Assembly (NCBI RefSeq): GCF_009857475.1
Contig: NZ_WWCJ01000003.1
Span: 141,833 to 205,832 of the forward strand
Source: Pseudoduganella guangdongensis
Lineage (GTDB): Bacteria > Pseudomonadota > Gammaproteobacteria > Burkholderiales > Burkholderiaceae_D
Direction: 5' to 3'
DNA: 64,000 nucleotides
This document shows, piece after piece, positions 52,640-62,763 of the stretch. The notes beneath the pieces were generated by a model. It did not search any database and was not told the origin of the DNA. It worked only from the letters and a program-made list of their open reading frames with translations. Every line of letters starts with the position of its first letter. Position 1 is the stretch's first letter. A program made the translations under genes and the position numbers.

Positions 52640-55372
52640 TCATTGTTCCGTTGTAAAAAATATACATCTCCAAAGGGCGCGCACGTTTTCCGCATGTTGT
52701 GCCGCTTTCTCCGGCGCCACGCGTGATTGGTCCTGACCCTGCAGGCGCAACTGGTGCTGCCAGCGCCGCATGTCGCGGTAGGCGTCGGCCACCGCGCCGG
52801 CCAGCACGGCATCGACCAGGCCCAGCTGGCCGGCCAGGTGCAAGAGGGCGATATTGCCGATATTGCCGGTCAGTTCCGGGTAGCGGGCCGCATGCTGCAG
52901 CACCAGGTATTGCACGATGAACTCGATGTCGATCATGCCGCCCTCGTCCTGCTTGAGGTCGAACAGTGCGCTGCGGTTGGGGCGGGCGTCGCGCATTTTC
53001 TGGCGCATGGCCAGCACTTCCTGCTTCAGCGCGGCGGCATCCGGCCGTTCCTTGCGCAGCACCTGGCAGCGGATTTGCTCGAAGCGCTGGCCGATGGCGG
53101 CGTCGCCGGCGCAGAAGCGGGCGCGTGTCAGGGCCTGGTGTTCCCACAGCCAGGCCGAGCCGTGCTGGTATTTTTCGAAGGAGGCCACGCTGGACACCAG
53201 CATGCCGCTGGCGCCGTCCGGCCGCAACGCGGTGTCGATGTCGAACAGGATGCCGGCCGAGGTGTGCGAGGTCATCCAGGTGATGAAGCGCTGCGCCAGC
53301 TTGGCGTACAGGCCGGGCGCGTCCTGGTCCTCGTCGTCGAACAGGAAAATCACGTCCAGGTCGGAGACATAGCCCAGCTCCTTGCCGCCCAGCTTGCCAT
53401 AGGCGATGACGGCGAATTTCGGCACCTCGACATGGCGCTTGGCCACCGTCTGCCAGGCCGCCTTCACCACGGCGGCCACGATCACGTCGGCCAGCGCGCT
53501 CAAATGGTCGGCCAGCTTTTCCACGGTCAGCGAGCCGGCCAGGTCCTGCGCCAGCAGGTGGAATAGCTGGGCGTGGTGGACTTCGCGCAGGATGTCGAGC
53601 TGGCGCTCGGTGTCGCCGGGCGCGGTGGCCAGCTGACGTTCCAGCTCGGCCGCCGCCGCGGCCGGGTCGAACACCGCGCTCAGGATGCGGTCGTCCAGCA
53701 GCTCGTCGAGCAGGATCGGGTGCTGGGTCAGGAACTTGGCGGCCCAGCCGCTGGCGTGCATCATGGTGATCACGCGTTCCAGGGTGTGCGGGTACTCGGT
53801 CAGCAGCGACAGGTAGGAGGAGCGGCGCGAAATCGCTTCCAGGAAGTCGAGCAGGCGGCCCAGCGTGCCGAGCTTGCTGCCCGCGCTATTGCGTTCGGCG
53901 GCGCGCGCGATCTGCGGCAGGGCGGCGTTGACCAGGGCCACCAGGCGCTGGCGGCTGGCGTCCGGCAGGCTGGCCAGCTTGGGCGCCTGCCAGGTGGCGA
54001 TCAGGCGCTGGGCGGCGGCGGCCGGGTCGTCGTAGCCCAGACTGGCGAAGCGCGCCTCGATCGCTTCGCGGTTGTCGGGGTCGGCGCATTCGTTGCTGGT
54101 GGCGGGATCGACATCCTCGCTGCCATTGCCCTGCTTGTCGGCGAAGATGGCGTCGAATTGTTCGGCCACATACTGGCGGTGCGCGTCCATTTCCGCCATC
54201 AGGGTGGCCACGTCGGGCAGGCCCATCATCCGTGCCACGGCCAGGCGGTCGGCCTCGTTCGGGGGCAGGGTATGGGTCTGGGCGTCCTCGATGTACTGCA
54301 GGCGGTGCTCCAGCTTGCGCAGGAAGGTGTAGGCATCCATCAGGCGCGCCACCACGTCGGCGCCCAGCAAGCCTTTTTCCGGCAGCAGGCGCAGGGTGCC
54401 GCGCGTGGAGCGGCCGCGCAGCTGCGGGTCGCGCCCGCCGCGGATCAGCTGGAAGACTTGCGCCAGGAATTCGATTTCGCGGATGCCGCCACGGCCCAGC
54501 TTGACGTTGTGGCTGCGTTCGGGATGCAGGCGCTCCTGGCGCGCCACTTCGGCGCGGATCTGGGCGTGCATGGAGCGGATGGCGTCGATCACGCCAAAGT
54601 CCAGGTAGCGGCGGAAGCAGAAGGGGCGCACAATGGCGTCCAGGGCGGCAATGTCCTCGGCGCGGCCGGTCACGGCGCGCGCCTTGACCCAGGCGTAGCG
54701 CTCCCATTCGCGGCCCTGCACGATCAGGTAGTTTTCCACCATGCCCAGGCTGGCCGCCAGCGGCCCGGAGGCGCCATTCGGGCGCAGCGCCATGTCGACG
54801 CGGAAGGTGAAGCCGTCTTCCGTGATTTCGGCGATGGCGGCGATCAACTGCTTGCCCAGGCGCACAAAGTACTCGTGGTTGGAGAGCTGGCGCTGGCCCG
54901 GGCCGGCGGCGGTTTCGCCATCCTCCGGGTAGACGAAGATCAGGTCGATATCGGATGAGACGTTCAGTTCGCCACCGCCGCCCTTGCCCATCGAGAGCAC
55001 GATCAGCTGCTGTTCCGCGCCCGATTCGTGGCCGATCGGCGTGCCGTGGTTGGCGCGCATGGCTGCGTCCAGTTCGGCCAGGTGGCGCGTAATGGCGAAG
55101 TCGGCCAGGCGCGTCATGGTAGTGACCACCTCGTCCAGGTCGGCCTTGCCTTCCAGGTCGCGCCGGAGCAGGGCGGCCAGCAGCAGGTTGCGCAGGCGGC
55201 GCATGCCGCGCTGCAGCGGCAGGTCACCCTGTTCGCTTGCCAAAATATCAGCGAAATCCAGCGTGGCAAGCGATAATTGCGCCAGGGAATCGACCTTGGC
55301 CTGGCGGGAAGGGTCGGCGGCCAGCCAGCGCTGGTAGAAGCGGGATGCGGAAACGAGGTCGATAGGGCTCAT
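52640..55372 (-). CDS. glnE: glutamine synthetase adenylyltransferase/adenylyl-removing enzyme
   Basis: A 910-aa bifunctional enzyme that adds or removes AMP on the conserved Tyr of GlnA in response to PII. Both nucleotidyltransferase halves are visible: GGGELNVSSDIDLIFVY in the N-terminal deadenylylase domain and GGKELGYVSDLDVIFLFDDE in the C-terminal adenylyltransferase domain, with HNVKLGRGGIREIEFLAQ between. The length is slightly shorter than E. coli GlnE. It is divergent from yhdP with 90 bp between them. Its target glnA is 36 kb away in the same window. Confidence 0.96.
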   Translation of the reverse strand: MSPIDLVSASRFYQRWLAADPSRQAKVDSLAQLSLATLDFADILASEQGDLPLQRGMRRLRNLLLAALLRRDLEGKADLDEVVTTMTRLADFAITRHLAELDAAMRANHGTPIGHESGAEQQLIVLSMGKGGGGELNVSSDIDLIFVYPEDGETAAGPGQRQLSNHEYFVRLGKQLIAAIAEITEDGFTFRVDMALRPNGASGPLAASLGMVENYLIVQGREWERYAWVKARAVTGRAEDIAALDAIVRPFCFRRYLDFGVIDAIRSMHAQIRAEVARQERLHPERSHNVKLGRGGIREIEFLAQVFQLIRGGRDPQLRGRSTRGTLRLLPEKGLLGADVVARLMDAYTFLRKLEHRLQYIEDAQTHTLPPNEADRLAVARMMGLPDVATLMAEMDAHRQYVAEQFDAIFADKQGNGSEDVDPATSNECADPDNREAIEARFASLGYDDPAAAAQRLIATWQAPKLASLPDASRQRLVALVNAALPQIARAAERNSAGSKLGTLGRLLDFLEAISRRSSYLSLLTEYPHTLERVITMMHASGWAAKFLTQHPILLDELLDDRILSAVFDPAAAAAELERQLATAPGDTERQLDILREVHHAQLFHLLAQDLAGSLTVEKLADHLSALADVIVAAVVKAAWQTVAKRHVEVPKFAVIAYGKLGGKELGYVSDLDVIFLFDDEDQDAPGLYAKLAQRFITWMTSHTSAGILFDIDTALRPDGASGMLVSSVASFEKYQHGSAWLWEHQALTRARFCAGDAAIGQRFEQIRCQVLRKERPDAAALKQEVLAMRQKMRDARPNRSALFDLKQDEGGMIDIEFIVQYLVLQHAARYPELTGNIGNIALLHLAGQLGLVDAVLAGAVADAYRDMRRWQHQLRLQGQDQSRVAPEKAAQHAENVRALWRCIFFTTEQ

Positions 55373-55462
55373 TGACAGGTGTGAGAGTGTGTAAAACTGT
55401 TCCTATTGGAACATAGTTTGCCGGGCCGTTGCGGTAAAATGCTGTATTGATAAGGGCCTGGC

Positions 55463-58400
55463 TTGAGTGTATTGAAGGACAATCTGGTAGAGCAAATCGA
55501 GGCAGTCGAGGCCCCGCTGAAACGGCGCTGGCATCGGCTGCAGGCCGCCTATCGGGTCTGGAATATCGCCTCCCACCATGTGCTCGGCTTCACCCTCAAG
55601 CTGGCGCTGCTGCTGTATTTTGCCTTCGCCGTGCTGTTCCTGGCCCTGCGCTGGGTGATCCTGCCCAACATCGACCACTATAAGCCCGATATCGAGCGCC
55701 TGGCCACCCAGGCGGTCGGCAAGCCGGTCACGGTGGCGCGCATCTATGCTTCGTGGAAGGGCTTGCGGCCGCAGCTGATCCTGGGCGACGTGGTCATGCG
55801 CGACGCGCGCGGCCAGCAAGCCCTGCACCTGCCCAGCGTGGCGGCCACCCTGTCGTGGTGGAGCGTACCGGCGGCCGGGCTGCGTTTCGAATCGCTGGAA
55901 TTCAACCGTCCCGATGTCGAAGTGCGGCGTGATGCGGACGGCAAGCTGTACGCGGCCGGCATGTATATCGACCTCGACCGCAACGGCGATGGCCGCAGCG
56001 CCGACTGGCTGCTGTCGCAGCGCGAGGTGGTGGTGCGCGAAGGGCGCATCACCTGGACCGACCTGCAGCGCGGCAGCCCGCCCTTGCTGCTGGAGAACGT
56101 CACCGCCCTGATGCAGAACAGGTGGCGCCGCCATCAATTCGCCTTCAAGGCCACGCCGCCGGCGGCGCTGGCGGCACCGATCGACGTGCGCGCCGATTTC
56201 AGCCACCAGCCGTTTACCCGCGTGTCGGAAGTCAAGCTGTGGAAAGGCGAGGTCTACGCTGAACTGCGGCGCGCCGACCTGGCCGCCTGGAAGCCCTACC
56301 TGCCGGGCACACTGGACATCAAATCGGCCAGCGGCGGCGTGCGCGCCTGGCTCGCCCTCGACCAGGCGCGCCCGACCGCCGTGACCGCCGACGTGGCGCT
56401 GGACAATGTGGTGGCCACCCTGGGACACGATTTGCCGCAGCTGGACGTGGCGGCCCTGCGCGGCCGCGTGTCCGCCAGCGAGGACCGCGCCGCCACCCTG
56501 GTGAGCCGGCCCGGCGCGCCGGCCGCCATGACGCGCGCGCTGGAAGTGAGGGACTTTGCCCTGCGCACGCGCGACGGCGTCGAGCTGGCGCCGACCACCG
56601 CCTCGGCGCGCCATGTGGTGGCCGCGAATGCCGCCACCTGGACCGAGGTGAAGGCGGCCGCGCTGGATTTGAAGATCCTGTCCGAGCTGGCGACCCGGCT
56701 GCCGTTGCCGCAGGCGCAGCGCGATTTGCTGGCCGAGGCGGCGCCGCGCGGGCGCGTGCGCAACCTGGTGGCCGAGTGGCGCGGCCCGCTTTCCGCCGCC
56801 AAGGATTACAAGCTGCGCGCCGACCTGGACGCGCTGGGCATGGAGCCGCTGGCCGCGCGCCCGGCGGTGGCGCGCTCGGCCAAGGCCTTGCCCATGCCGG
56901 CATTGCCCGACCTGCCGGGCTTCGACAAGCTGAGCGGCCATGTGGAAGCCGGCCAGCAGGGCGGCAGCGTGGCGCTCGACGCGCCCGGCTTCACCCTGGC
57001 CATGCCGGCCTGGTTCGACGACGCGCCGCTGCAGTTCGAGCAGCTGGCGCTGAAGGGCAGCTGGACGCTGGCCGACCCCAAGCAGCTGGCGCTCAAACTG
57101 GAGCAGCTGGACCTGGTGCAGGAGGGCATGCAGCTCAAGCTGGCCGGCAGCCACCTGCTGCCGCGCGGTCCGGGCGCCAAGGGGCCCGGCACGGCGGACT
57201 TCAGCGGCAGCATTCATAACTTCACCATCAACCGCATCGGCCGCTACCTGCCCAAGCAAACGCCGGAACACACGCGCCATTGGCTGGTGGGCGCGCTGGA
57301 AGACGGCATGCTGCACGACACCACGCTGCGCCTGCGCGGCGACCTGGCGCACTTCCCGTTCCAGGACGGCACGCCGGACAAGGCGCGCGGCGAGTTCCGC
57401 ATTGCCGGTCGCATCGTTGATGGCCGCCTCAATTACGAACCGGGCTACTTCGCCAAGGATGGCAAGAGCCCGGTCTGGCCGCTGCTCGACAAGGTGCGCG
57501 GCAGCATCGCCTTCGAGCGCGCCGGCATGGTGATCAAGGCCGACACGGCCCGCACCGGCGGCCTGGCGCTGAGCAATGTGAAGGCGGTGATCGCCGACCT
57601 GTACCACCACGACAGCGTGCTCGAGATCGACGGCAGCGCCGCCGGCCCGATGCAGGACTTCCTCAGGTATGTGCTCGCCAGCCCGGTGATCGACTGGATC
57701 GGCCACTTCACCGACGAGACCACCGGCACCGGCAACGCGAAACTGGGCCTCAAGCTGCACCTGCCGCTGGCGCGCCTGATCGAATCGAAAGTGCAGGGCA
57801 GCCTGCAGCTGCAGGGCAACGACGTGGTGCTGTGGCACGATATGCCGACCGTGGCCGGCGCCACCGGCAAGATCGAATTCAATGAAAAAGGCGTCAACCT
57901 GAACAACCTGGGCGGCACCTTGCTGGGCGGCCCGCTGTCGGTCACCGGCGGCAGCCAGAAGGATGGCAGCATCCAGGTACGCCTGGGCGGCAGCGCCAGT
58001 GTGGACGGCTTGCGCAAGCAGTACCCGTCGGCCGCCGTGCAGCGCCTGGCCAACCACTTGGGCGGCAGCGCCAAATTCAGCGGCCTGATCACGGCGCGCG
58101 ACCACAAGTACGAGGTGGCCATCGATTCCACGCTGCAGGGCGCCAGCCTGGACTTCCCGGCCCCGCTCAAGAAGGCGGCGGCGGACAATTTGCCGCTGCA
58201 TTTCCAGCTGAACGGCGGCGCGGCCAACGAGCAGGGCGTGGCGCGCGACGAAATCAACATCACCCTGGGCCAGTCCTATGCCGCGCGCTACCATCGCCAG
58301 CGCGTCAACAAGGGCCCGTGGAAGCTGGTGAACGGCGGCATCGGCGTCAATCTGCCGGCGCCGGAGCCGGACAGCGGCCTGATGATCAACGCCAGCCTGA

Positions 58401-59620
58401 AATCGCTCAACGTCGACCACTGGATTGACCTGGCCGGCGAAATCGCCGGCAACGAGCCGCGCGCCCCGGCCGTGCCCGGCGCCGCCGCAGCGGAGGGCGC
58501 CGACATCTCGCAGTACGTGGTGCCGGAAACCATGGCCGCGCGCGCCAGCGAGCTGATCGTTGGCGAACGCAAGCTGGACAATGTCGTGGTCGGCACCACC
58601 CACAGCAAGGGCGTGTGGCAGGCCAGCATTGATTCGCAGCAGGCGGTCGGCTATGTCACCTGGAACGAGTCGCCGAGCGGCAAGGGCGTGGGCAAGGTCA
58701 CGGCGCGCCTGTCCTCGCTCACCATCCCGGAATCGCAGGCGGCCGAGGTCAAGGACTTGCTGGAAAGCTCGACCACGTCGCCCACCATCCCGGCGCTGGA
58801 CATTGAGGTGGAGCGCCTGGAATGGTTCAACCGCCCGCTTGGCCAGCTCGAGCTGCACGCCTACAACGCCCTGGTCACCTCGGCCCGCGAATGGCGCATC
58901 AGCAAGCTCACGCTGGCCAATGCGGACGGCGAGTTGAGCGGCACCGGCCGCTGGCAGACCAAGGACGGCCAGCACAACACCGCGCTCAACTTCAATATGG
59001 ACATCCATAACGCCGGCAAGCTGCTGGAACGCTTCGGCTTTGCCGACACCCTGCGCAACGGCAAGGGCAAGCTGAGCGGCGACATCAACTGGAAGGGCAT
59101 GCCCTACGGCCTGGACATCCCGAGCCTGTCCGGCACCCTGGCGCTGAACGTCGAGAAGGGCCAGTTCCTGAAGCAGGACCCGGGCGCCGCCAAGCTGCTC
59201 GGCGTGCTGAGCCTGCAGGCCCTGCCGCGCCTGCTGAAACTGGAATTCACCGACGTCTTCTCGGAAGGCTTGCAGTTCGACGGCATCACCGCCAACGCCA
59301 CCATCAACCGCGGCATCGTCAAGACCGACAATTTGAAAATGCACGGCGTGCAGGCCACCGTGCTAATGGACGGCACCGCCGACATCGCCAACGAATCGAC
59401 CAACCTGCGCGTGGTGGTGATCCCGCAGGTCAACCTGGGCACGGCGCCGCTGGTGTATGCGCTGGCGGTGAACCCGGTGATCGGCCTGGGCAGCTACCTG
59501 GCGCAATTGTTCCTGAGCGCGCCGATGATGAAGGCGCTGACCTACCAGATGCAGGTGACGGGGCCGTGGAAGGCGCCGGTCATTACCAAGATCGAGAATC
59601 CGAAGGAGCCGACGCAATGA
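55463..59620 (+). CDS. yhdP: YhdP-family AsmA-like envelope lipid transport protein
   Basis: A 1385-aa protein starting from TTG (AAGGG upstream). It has one N-terminal membrane helix (FTLKLALLLYFAFAVLFLAL), then a very long periplasmic AsmA/DUF3971-like repeat region, ending in an AsmA C-terminal-like domain (INRGIVKTDNLKMHGVQATV, VAVNPVIGLGSYLAQLFL). E. coli YhdP is one of the AsmA-like bridges moving phospholipid to the outer membrane. The first gene of a yhdP-nitrilase-tldD run, a conserved betaproteobacterial order. The start codon is uncertain. Confidence 0.92.
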   Translation: MSVLKDNLVEQIEAVEAPLKRRWHRLQAAYRVWNIASHHVLGFTLKLALLLYFAFAVLFLALRWVILPNIDHYKPDIERLATQAVGKPVTVARIYASWKGLRPQLILGDVVMRDARGQQALHLPSVAATLSWWSVPAAGLRFESLEFNRPDVEVRRDADGKLYAAGMYIDLDRNGDGRSADWLLSQREVVVREGRITWTDLQRGSPPLLLENVTALMQNRWRRHQFAFKATPPAALAAPIDVRADFSHQPFTRVSEVKLWKGEVYAELRRADLAAWKPYLPGTLDIKSASGGVRAWLALDQARPTAVTADVALDNVVATLGHDLPQLDVAALRGRVSASEDRAATLVSRPGAPAAMTRALEVRDFALRTRDGVELAPTTASARHVVAANAATWTEVKAAALDLKILSELATRLPLPQAQRDLLAEAAPRGRVRNLVAEWRGPLSAAKDYKLRADLDALGMEPLAARPAVARSAKALPMPALPDLPGFDKLSGHVEAGQQGGSVALDAPGFTLAMPAWFDDAPLQFEQLALKGSWTLADPKQLALKLEQLDLVQEGMQLKLAGSHLLPRGPGAKGPGTADFSGSIHNFTINRIGRYLPKQTPEHTRHWLVGALEDGMLHDTTLRLRGDLAHFPFQDGTPDKARGEFRIAGRIVDGRLNYEPGYFAKDGKSPVWPLLDKVRGSIAFERAGMVIKADTARTGGLALSNVKAVIADLYHHDSVLEIDGSAAGPMQDFLRYVLASPVIDWIGHFTDETTGTGNAKLGLKLHLPLARLIESKVQGSLQLQGNDVVLWHDMPTVAGATGKIEFNEKGVNLNNLGGTLLGGPLSVTGGSQKDGSIQVRLGGSASVDGLRKQYPSAAVQRLANHLGGSAKFSGLITARDHKYEVAIDSTLQGASLDFPAPLKKAAADNLPLHFQLNGGAANEQGVARDEINITLGQSYAARYHRQRVNKGPWKLVNGGIGVNLPAPEPDSGLMINASLKSLNVDHWIDLAGEIAGNEPRAPAVPGAAAAEGADISQYVVPETMAARASELIVGERKLDNVVVGTTHSKGVWQASIDSQQAVGYVTWNESPSGKGVGKVTARLSSLTIPESQAAEVKDLLESSTTSPTIPALDIEVERLEWFNRPLGQLELHAYNALVTSAREWRISKLTLANADGELSGTGRWQTKDGQHNTALNFNMDIHNAGKLLERFGFADTLRNGKGKLSGDINWKGMPYGLDIPSLSGTLALNVEKGQFLKQDPGAAKLLGVLSLQALPRLLKLEFTDVFSEGLQFDGITANATINRGIVKTDNLKMHGVQATVLMDGTADIANESTNLRVVVIPQVNLGTAPLVYALAVNPVIGLGSYLAQLFLSAPMMKALTYQMQVTGPWKAPVITKIENPKEPTQ

Positions 59621-60426
59621 CGAATGCAGCGCACAAGGTCGCCGCCATCCAGATGGTGTCCACCCCGCTGGTGGAAGAGAATATCGCCACCGCCCGCCGC
59701 CTGGTGGGCCAGGCCGCCGCCGGCGGCGCGCAGCTGGTGCTGCTGCCCGAATACTGGGCCATCATGGGCATGAGCGACAGCGACAAGGTGGCCAGGGCCG
59801 AGCCGCTGGGCAGCGGGCCGATCCAGGACTGCATGTCGGCCATGGCGCGCGAGCACGGCATCTGGCTGCTGGGCGGCACCCTGCCGCTGGCGTCGGACGA
59901 CCCCGAGCGTGTGATTAATACCACGCTGGTCTACGATCCGCAGGGCAAGCATGTTGGCCGTTACGACAAGATCCACCTGTTCGGCTTCACCAAAGGGAGC
60001 GAGTCCTACGACGAGGCGCGCACCATCGTGCCGGGCAAAACCGTTGGCACGGTGGAAACGGCGGTGGGCAAGGTCGGCCTGTCGGTCTGCTACGACCTGC
60101 GCTTCCCCGAGCTGTACCGCGCCATGGGCCCGCTCGACCTGATCGTGGTGCCGGCCGCCTTTACCTACACCACCGGCAAGGCGCACTGGGAAATCCTGCT
60201 GCGCGCGCGCGCCATTGAAAACCAGTGCTATGTGCTGGCGGCGGCGCAGGGCGGCAGCCACGTCAACGGCCGCCGCACCTGGGGCCATTCCATGCTGATC
60301 GACCCCTGGGGCGAGGTCAAGGCCGTGCTGGCGGAGGGCGCAGGCGTCGTGAGCGGCGAGCTGGACCCGCAATTCGTGCACGGCGTGCGTGAAAGCCTGC
60401 CAGCGCTGAAGCACCGAATCCTCTAA
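59617..60426 (+). CDS. carbon-nitrogen hydrolase (nitrilase superfamily)
   Basis: The ATG at 59617 overlaps the yhdP stop and follows AAGGAG; the product has 269 aa. The catalytic triad is visible: Glu in [10 protein letters not shown], Lys in [10 protein letters not shown] and Cys in [15 protein letters not shown]. It resembles the Nit1/Nit2 and omega-amidase branch, including deaminated-glutathione amidase. Cytosolic; exact substrate uncertain. Translationally coupled to yhdP. Confidence 0.93.
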   Translation: MTNAAHKVAAIQMVSTPLVEENIATARRLVGQAAAGGAQLVLLPEYWAIMGMSDSDKVARAEPLGSGPIQDCMSAMAREHGIWLLGGTLPLASDDPERVINTTLVYDPQGKHVGRYDKIHLFGFTKGSESYDEARTIVPGKTVGTVETAVGKVGLSVCYDLRFPELYRAMGPLDLIVVPAAFTYTTGKAHWEILLRARAIENQCYVLAAAQGGSHVNGRRTWGHSMLIDPWGEVKAVLAEGAGVVSGELDPQFVHGVRESLPALKHRIL

Positions 60427-60463
60427 AATCCGGCTAAGTACACTTCAAAAGAATTTTTCTAAT

Positions 60464-61924
60464 ATGAAACCATTCGACCCCAACCTGTCTGCCATGGCCG
60501 CAGCGAAAGACATCCTGCTGACGCCGTTCGGCCTGGACGAAGGCAAGCTGCTGAAAGCACTGGGCAGCATGTTCACCCACAAGGTCGACTATGCCGACCT
60601 GTATTTCCAGTTCACCAAGAACGAGGGCTGGAGCCTGGAAGAGGGCATCGTGAAAACCGGTTCCTTCTCGATCGACCAGGGCGTCGGCGTGCGCGCGGTA
60701 TCGGGTGACAAGACTGCCTTCTCCTATTCCGACGAGATTTCCGAAGCCGCGCTGCTGGACGCGGCGGCCGCCACGCGCACCATCGCGCGCGCCGGCGCCG
60801 GCAAGATCAAGGTGGCCGGCAAGATGACCCCGGTCGGCGGCCGTTCCCTGTACATGCCGCACGACCCGCTGGTGTCGCTCGACGCGGCGGCCAAGGTCAA
60901 GCTGCTGGAGCGCGTGGAGAAGATGGCGCGCGCCAAGGACCCGCGCGTGGTGCAGGTGATGGCCGGCCTGGCCGGCGAATACGACGTGGTGCTGGTGGTG
61001 CGCAGCGACGGCGTGCTGGCGGCTGATATCCGCCCGCTGGTGCGCGTGTCGGTGACCGTGATCGTGGAGCAGGATGGCCGGCGCGAAGTCGGCTCCTCCG
61101 GCGGCGGCGGCCGCTACGACTACGGCTACTTCAACGACGCGCTGCTGGACCAGTACGCCACCGACGCCGTCAAGTCGGCGCTGGTGAACCTGGACGCGCG
61201 CCCGGCGCCGGCCGGCCCGATGACCGTGGTGCTGGGCCCTGGCTGGCCGGGCATCCTGCTGCACGAGGCGATCGGCCACGGCCTGGAGGGCGACTTCAAC
61301 CGCAAGGGCTCGTCCACCTTCTCCGGCCGCATCGGCGACCGCGTGGCGGCCAAGGGCGTCACCGTGGTCGACGACGGTACCCTGGCCAACCGCCGCGGCT
61401 CGCTGAATATCGACGACGAGGGCAACCCGACCCAGTGCACCACCCTGATCGAGGACGGCGTGCTGAAGGGCTATATCCAGGACACCATGAACGCGCGCCT
61501 GATGAAGATGAACGTGACCGGCAACGCGCGCCGCGAATCGTTCGCGCACCTGCCGATGCCGCGCATGACCAACACCTATATGCTGGGCGGCGACAAGGAC
61601 CCGGGCGAGATCCTGGCCTCGGTCAAGAACGGCATCTACGCGGTCAACTTCGGCGGCGGCCAGGTCGATATCACCAACGGCAAGTTCGTGTTCTCGGCCA
61701 GTGAGGCTTACATGATCGAAGACGGCAAGGTGACGTACCCGGTGAAGGGCGCCACCCTGATCGGCAACGGCCCGGACGTGATGAATCGCATCACCATGAT
61801 CGGCAACGATATGAAGCTCGACCCGGGCGTGGGCGTGTGCGGCAAGGAGGGCCAGAGCGTGCCGGTGGGCGTGGGCCAGCCGACCTTGCGCCTGGACGGC
61901 GTGACAGTGGGCGGCACCGCTTAA
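60464..61924 (+). CDS. tldD: metalloprotease TldD
   Basis: A 486-aa protein with the zinc motif [13 protein letters not shown] (HExxxH) and the family C-terminus ([20 protein letters not shown]). TldD works with TldE/PmbA as a heterodimer that degrades unfolded peptides and processes certain ribosomal peptides such as microcin B17 and CcdA. pmbA is not in the window. Because this genome carries export-peptide genes, a role in peptide maturation is conceivable but not supported by position. Confidence 0.96.
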   Translation: MKPFDPNLSAMAAAKDILLTPFGLDEGKLLKALGSMFTHKVDYADLYFQFTKNEGWSLEEGIVKTGSFSIDQGVGVRAVSGDKTAFSYSDEISEAALLDAAAATRTIARAGAGKIKVAGKMTPVGGRSLYMPHDPLVSLDAAAKVKLLERVEKMARAKDPRVVQVMAGLAGEYDVVLVVRSDGVLAADIRPLVRVSVTVIVEQDGRREVGSSGGGGRYDYGYFNDALLDQYATDAVKSALVNLDARPAPAGPMTVVLGPGWPGILLHEAIGHGLEGDFNRKGSSTFSGRIGDRVAAKGVTVVDDGTLANRRGSLNIDDEGNPTQCTTLIEDGVLKGYIQDTMNARLMKMNVTGNARRESFAHLPMPRMTNTYMLGGDKDPGEILASVKNGIYAVNFGGGQVDITNGKFVFSASEAYMIEDGKVTYPVKGATLIGNGPDVMNRITMIGNDMKLDPGVGVCGKEGQSVPVGVGQPTLRLDGVTVGGTA

Positions 61925-61941
61925 GCAGGTGTAGTGCAAAG

Positions 61942-61967
61942 ACCGGGTAAAATACCCGGTTTTTTTT
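61942..61967 (+). terminator. terminator after tldD
   Basis: ACCGGGTA (61942-61949) pairs with TACCCGGT (61953-61960) around AAA, followed by eight Ts. It lies just before the uridine kinase start. Confidence 0.9.
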
Positions 61968-61986
61968 GCCTGGGATGGAAAATCAC

Positions 61987-62619
61987 ATGAATAATTCGCG
62001 CAACAAACCCTTTGTGATTGGCGTCGCAGGCGGCAGCGGCAGCGGCAAATCGACGGTCACGCGCGAGGTGCTGAAATCCTTTGGCTCGGAAGTGGTATCC
62101 GTGGTCTTGCAGGACGATTACTACCTGGACCAGACCCATATGGCGCCCGAGGAGCGGCGCAAAGTCAATTACGACCACCCGGACGCCTTCGACTGGCCGC
62201 TGATGGTGGAGCACGTGCAAAAGCTGCGCGCGGGCGAATCGATCGAGATGCCGGTGTACGACTTTGCGCAGGATAACCGCACCACCCAGACGATTACCGT
62301 CAAGCCGGCGCCGGTGATCGTGATCGAGGGCTTGTTCGCCCTGTACGACGCCGACCTGCGCAAGCAGATGTCGCTCAAGATCTTCGTCGACACGGCGGCC
62401 GACGTGCGCTTTATCCGCCGCCTGCAGCGGGATATCGCCGAACGCGGGCGCAGCACCGACAGCGTCATCAACCAGTACCTGGAAACCGTGCGCCCGATGT
62501 ACAAGCAGTTCATCGAGCCGACCAAACGCCATGCGCACGTAATCCTGCCGCACGGCGCGAATGGACCGGCGGTGGACATCATCACCACCAAGGTGGCCAG
62601 CCTGATCAAGGGCGAGTGA
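61987..62619 (+). CDS. udk: uridine kinase
   Basis: The ATG at 61987 gives 210 aa starting MNNSRNKPFVIGVAGGSGSG, with the Walker A GGSGSGKST; an ATG four codons upstream is possible. DDYYLDQTHM, YDHPDAFDWPL and RRLQRDIAERGRSTDSV are typical of Udk, which phosphorylates uridine and cytidine in pyrimidine salvage. Length is close to E. coli Udk (213 aa). The gene sits directly behind the tldD terminator, so it needs its own promoter or read-through. Confidence 0.95.
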   Translation: MNNSRNKPFVIGVAGGSGSGKSTVTREVLKSFGSEVVSVVLQDDYYLDQTHMAPEERRKVNYDHPDAFDWPLMVEHVQKLRAGESIEMPVYDFAQDNRTTQTITVKPAPVIVIEGLFALYDADLRKQMSLKIFVDTAADVRFIRRLQRDIAERGRSTDSVINQYLETVRPMYKQFIEPTKRHAHVILPHGANGPAVDIITTKVASLIKGE

Positions 62620-62714
62620 GTGTAACAAGCAATATGCAAGTAAATGTCGGGATCTTATACACCCGGCACTATTGGCACCTTGTTAATGATAATTAAAACA
62701 GTTACTTAGCAAAC

Positions 62715-62730
62715 TGGCATGTATTTTGCT
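62715..62730 (+). promoter_or_regulatory. sigma-54 promoter of the PEP-CTERM gene
   Basis: TGGCATGTATTTTGCT matches the sigma-54 consensus (TGGCACG-N4-TTGCW) with exact GG-GC spacing. It lies 34 bases before the ATG, with the start expected near 62740. RpoN-dependent PEP-CTERM genes are known in floc-forming betaproteobacteria such as Zoogloea, usually with the PrsR activator. Confidence 0.85.
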
Positions 62731-62763
62731 CCCTTCAGTGAAATTTAAACTGAAAGGGAACAC

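Noticed and set aside
55403..59344. 1313-codon open frame on the minus strand
   Set aside because: It is antisense to yhdP. Its composition is low-complexity Gln/Ala/Arg/His/Val, typical of high-GC shadow frames, and no domain is visible.
61942..61967. Attenuator in front of uridine kinase
   Set aside because: The hairpin is directly after tldD and there is no leader peptide or competing fold between a promoter and udk, so it is read as the tldD terminator.
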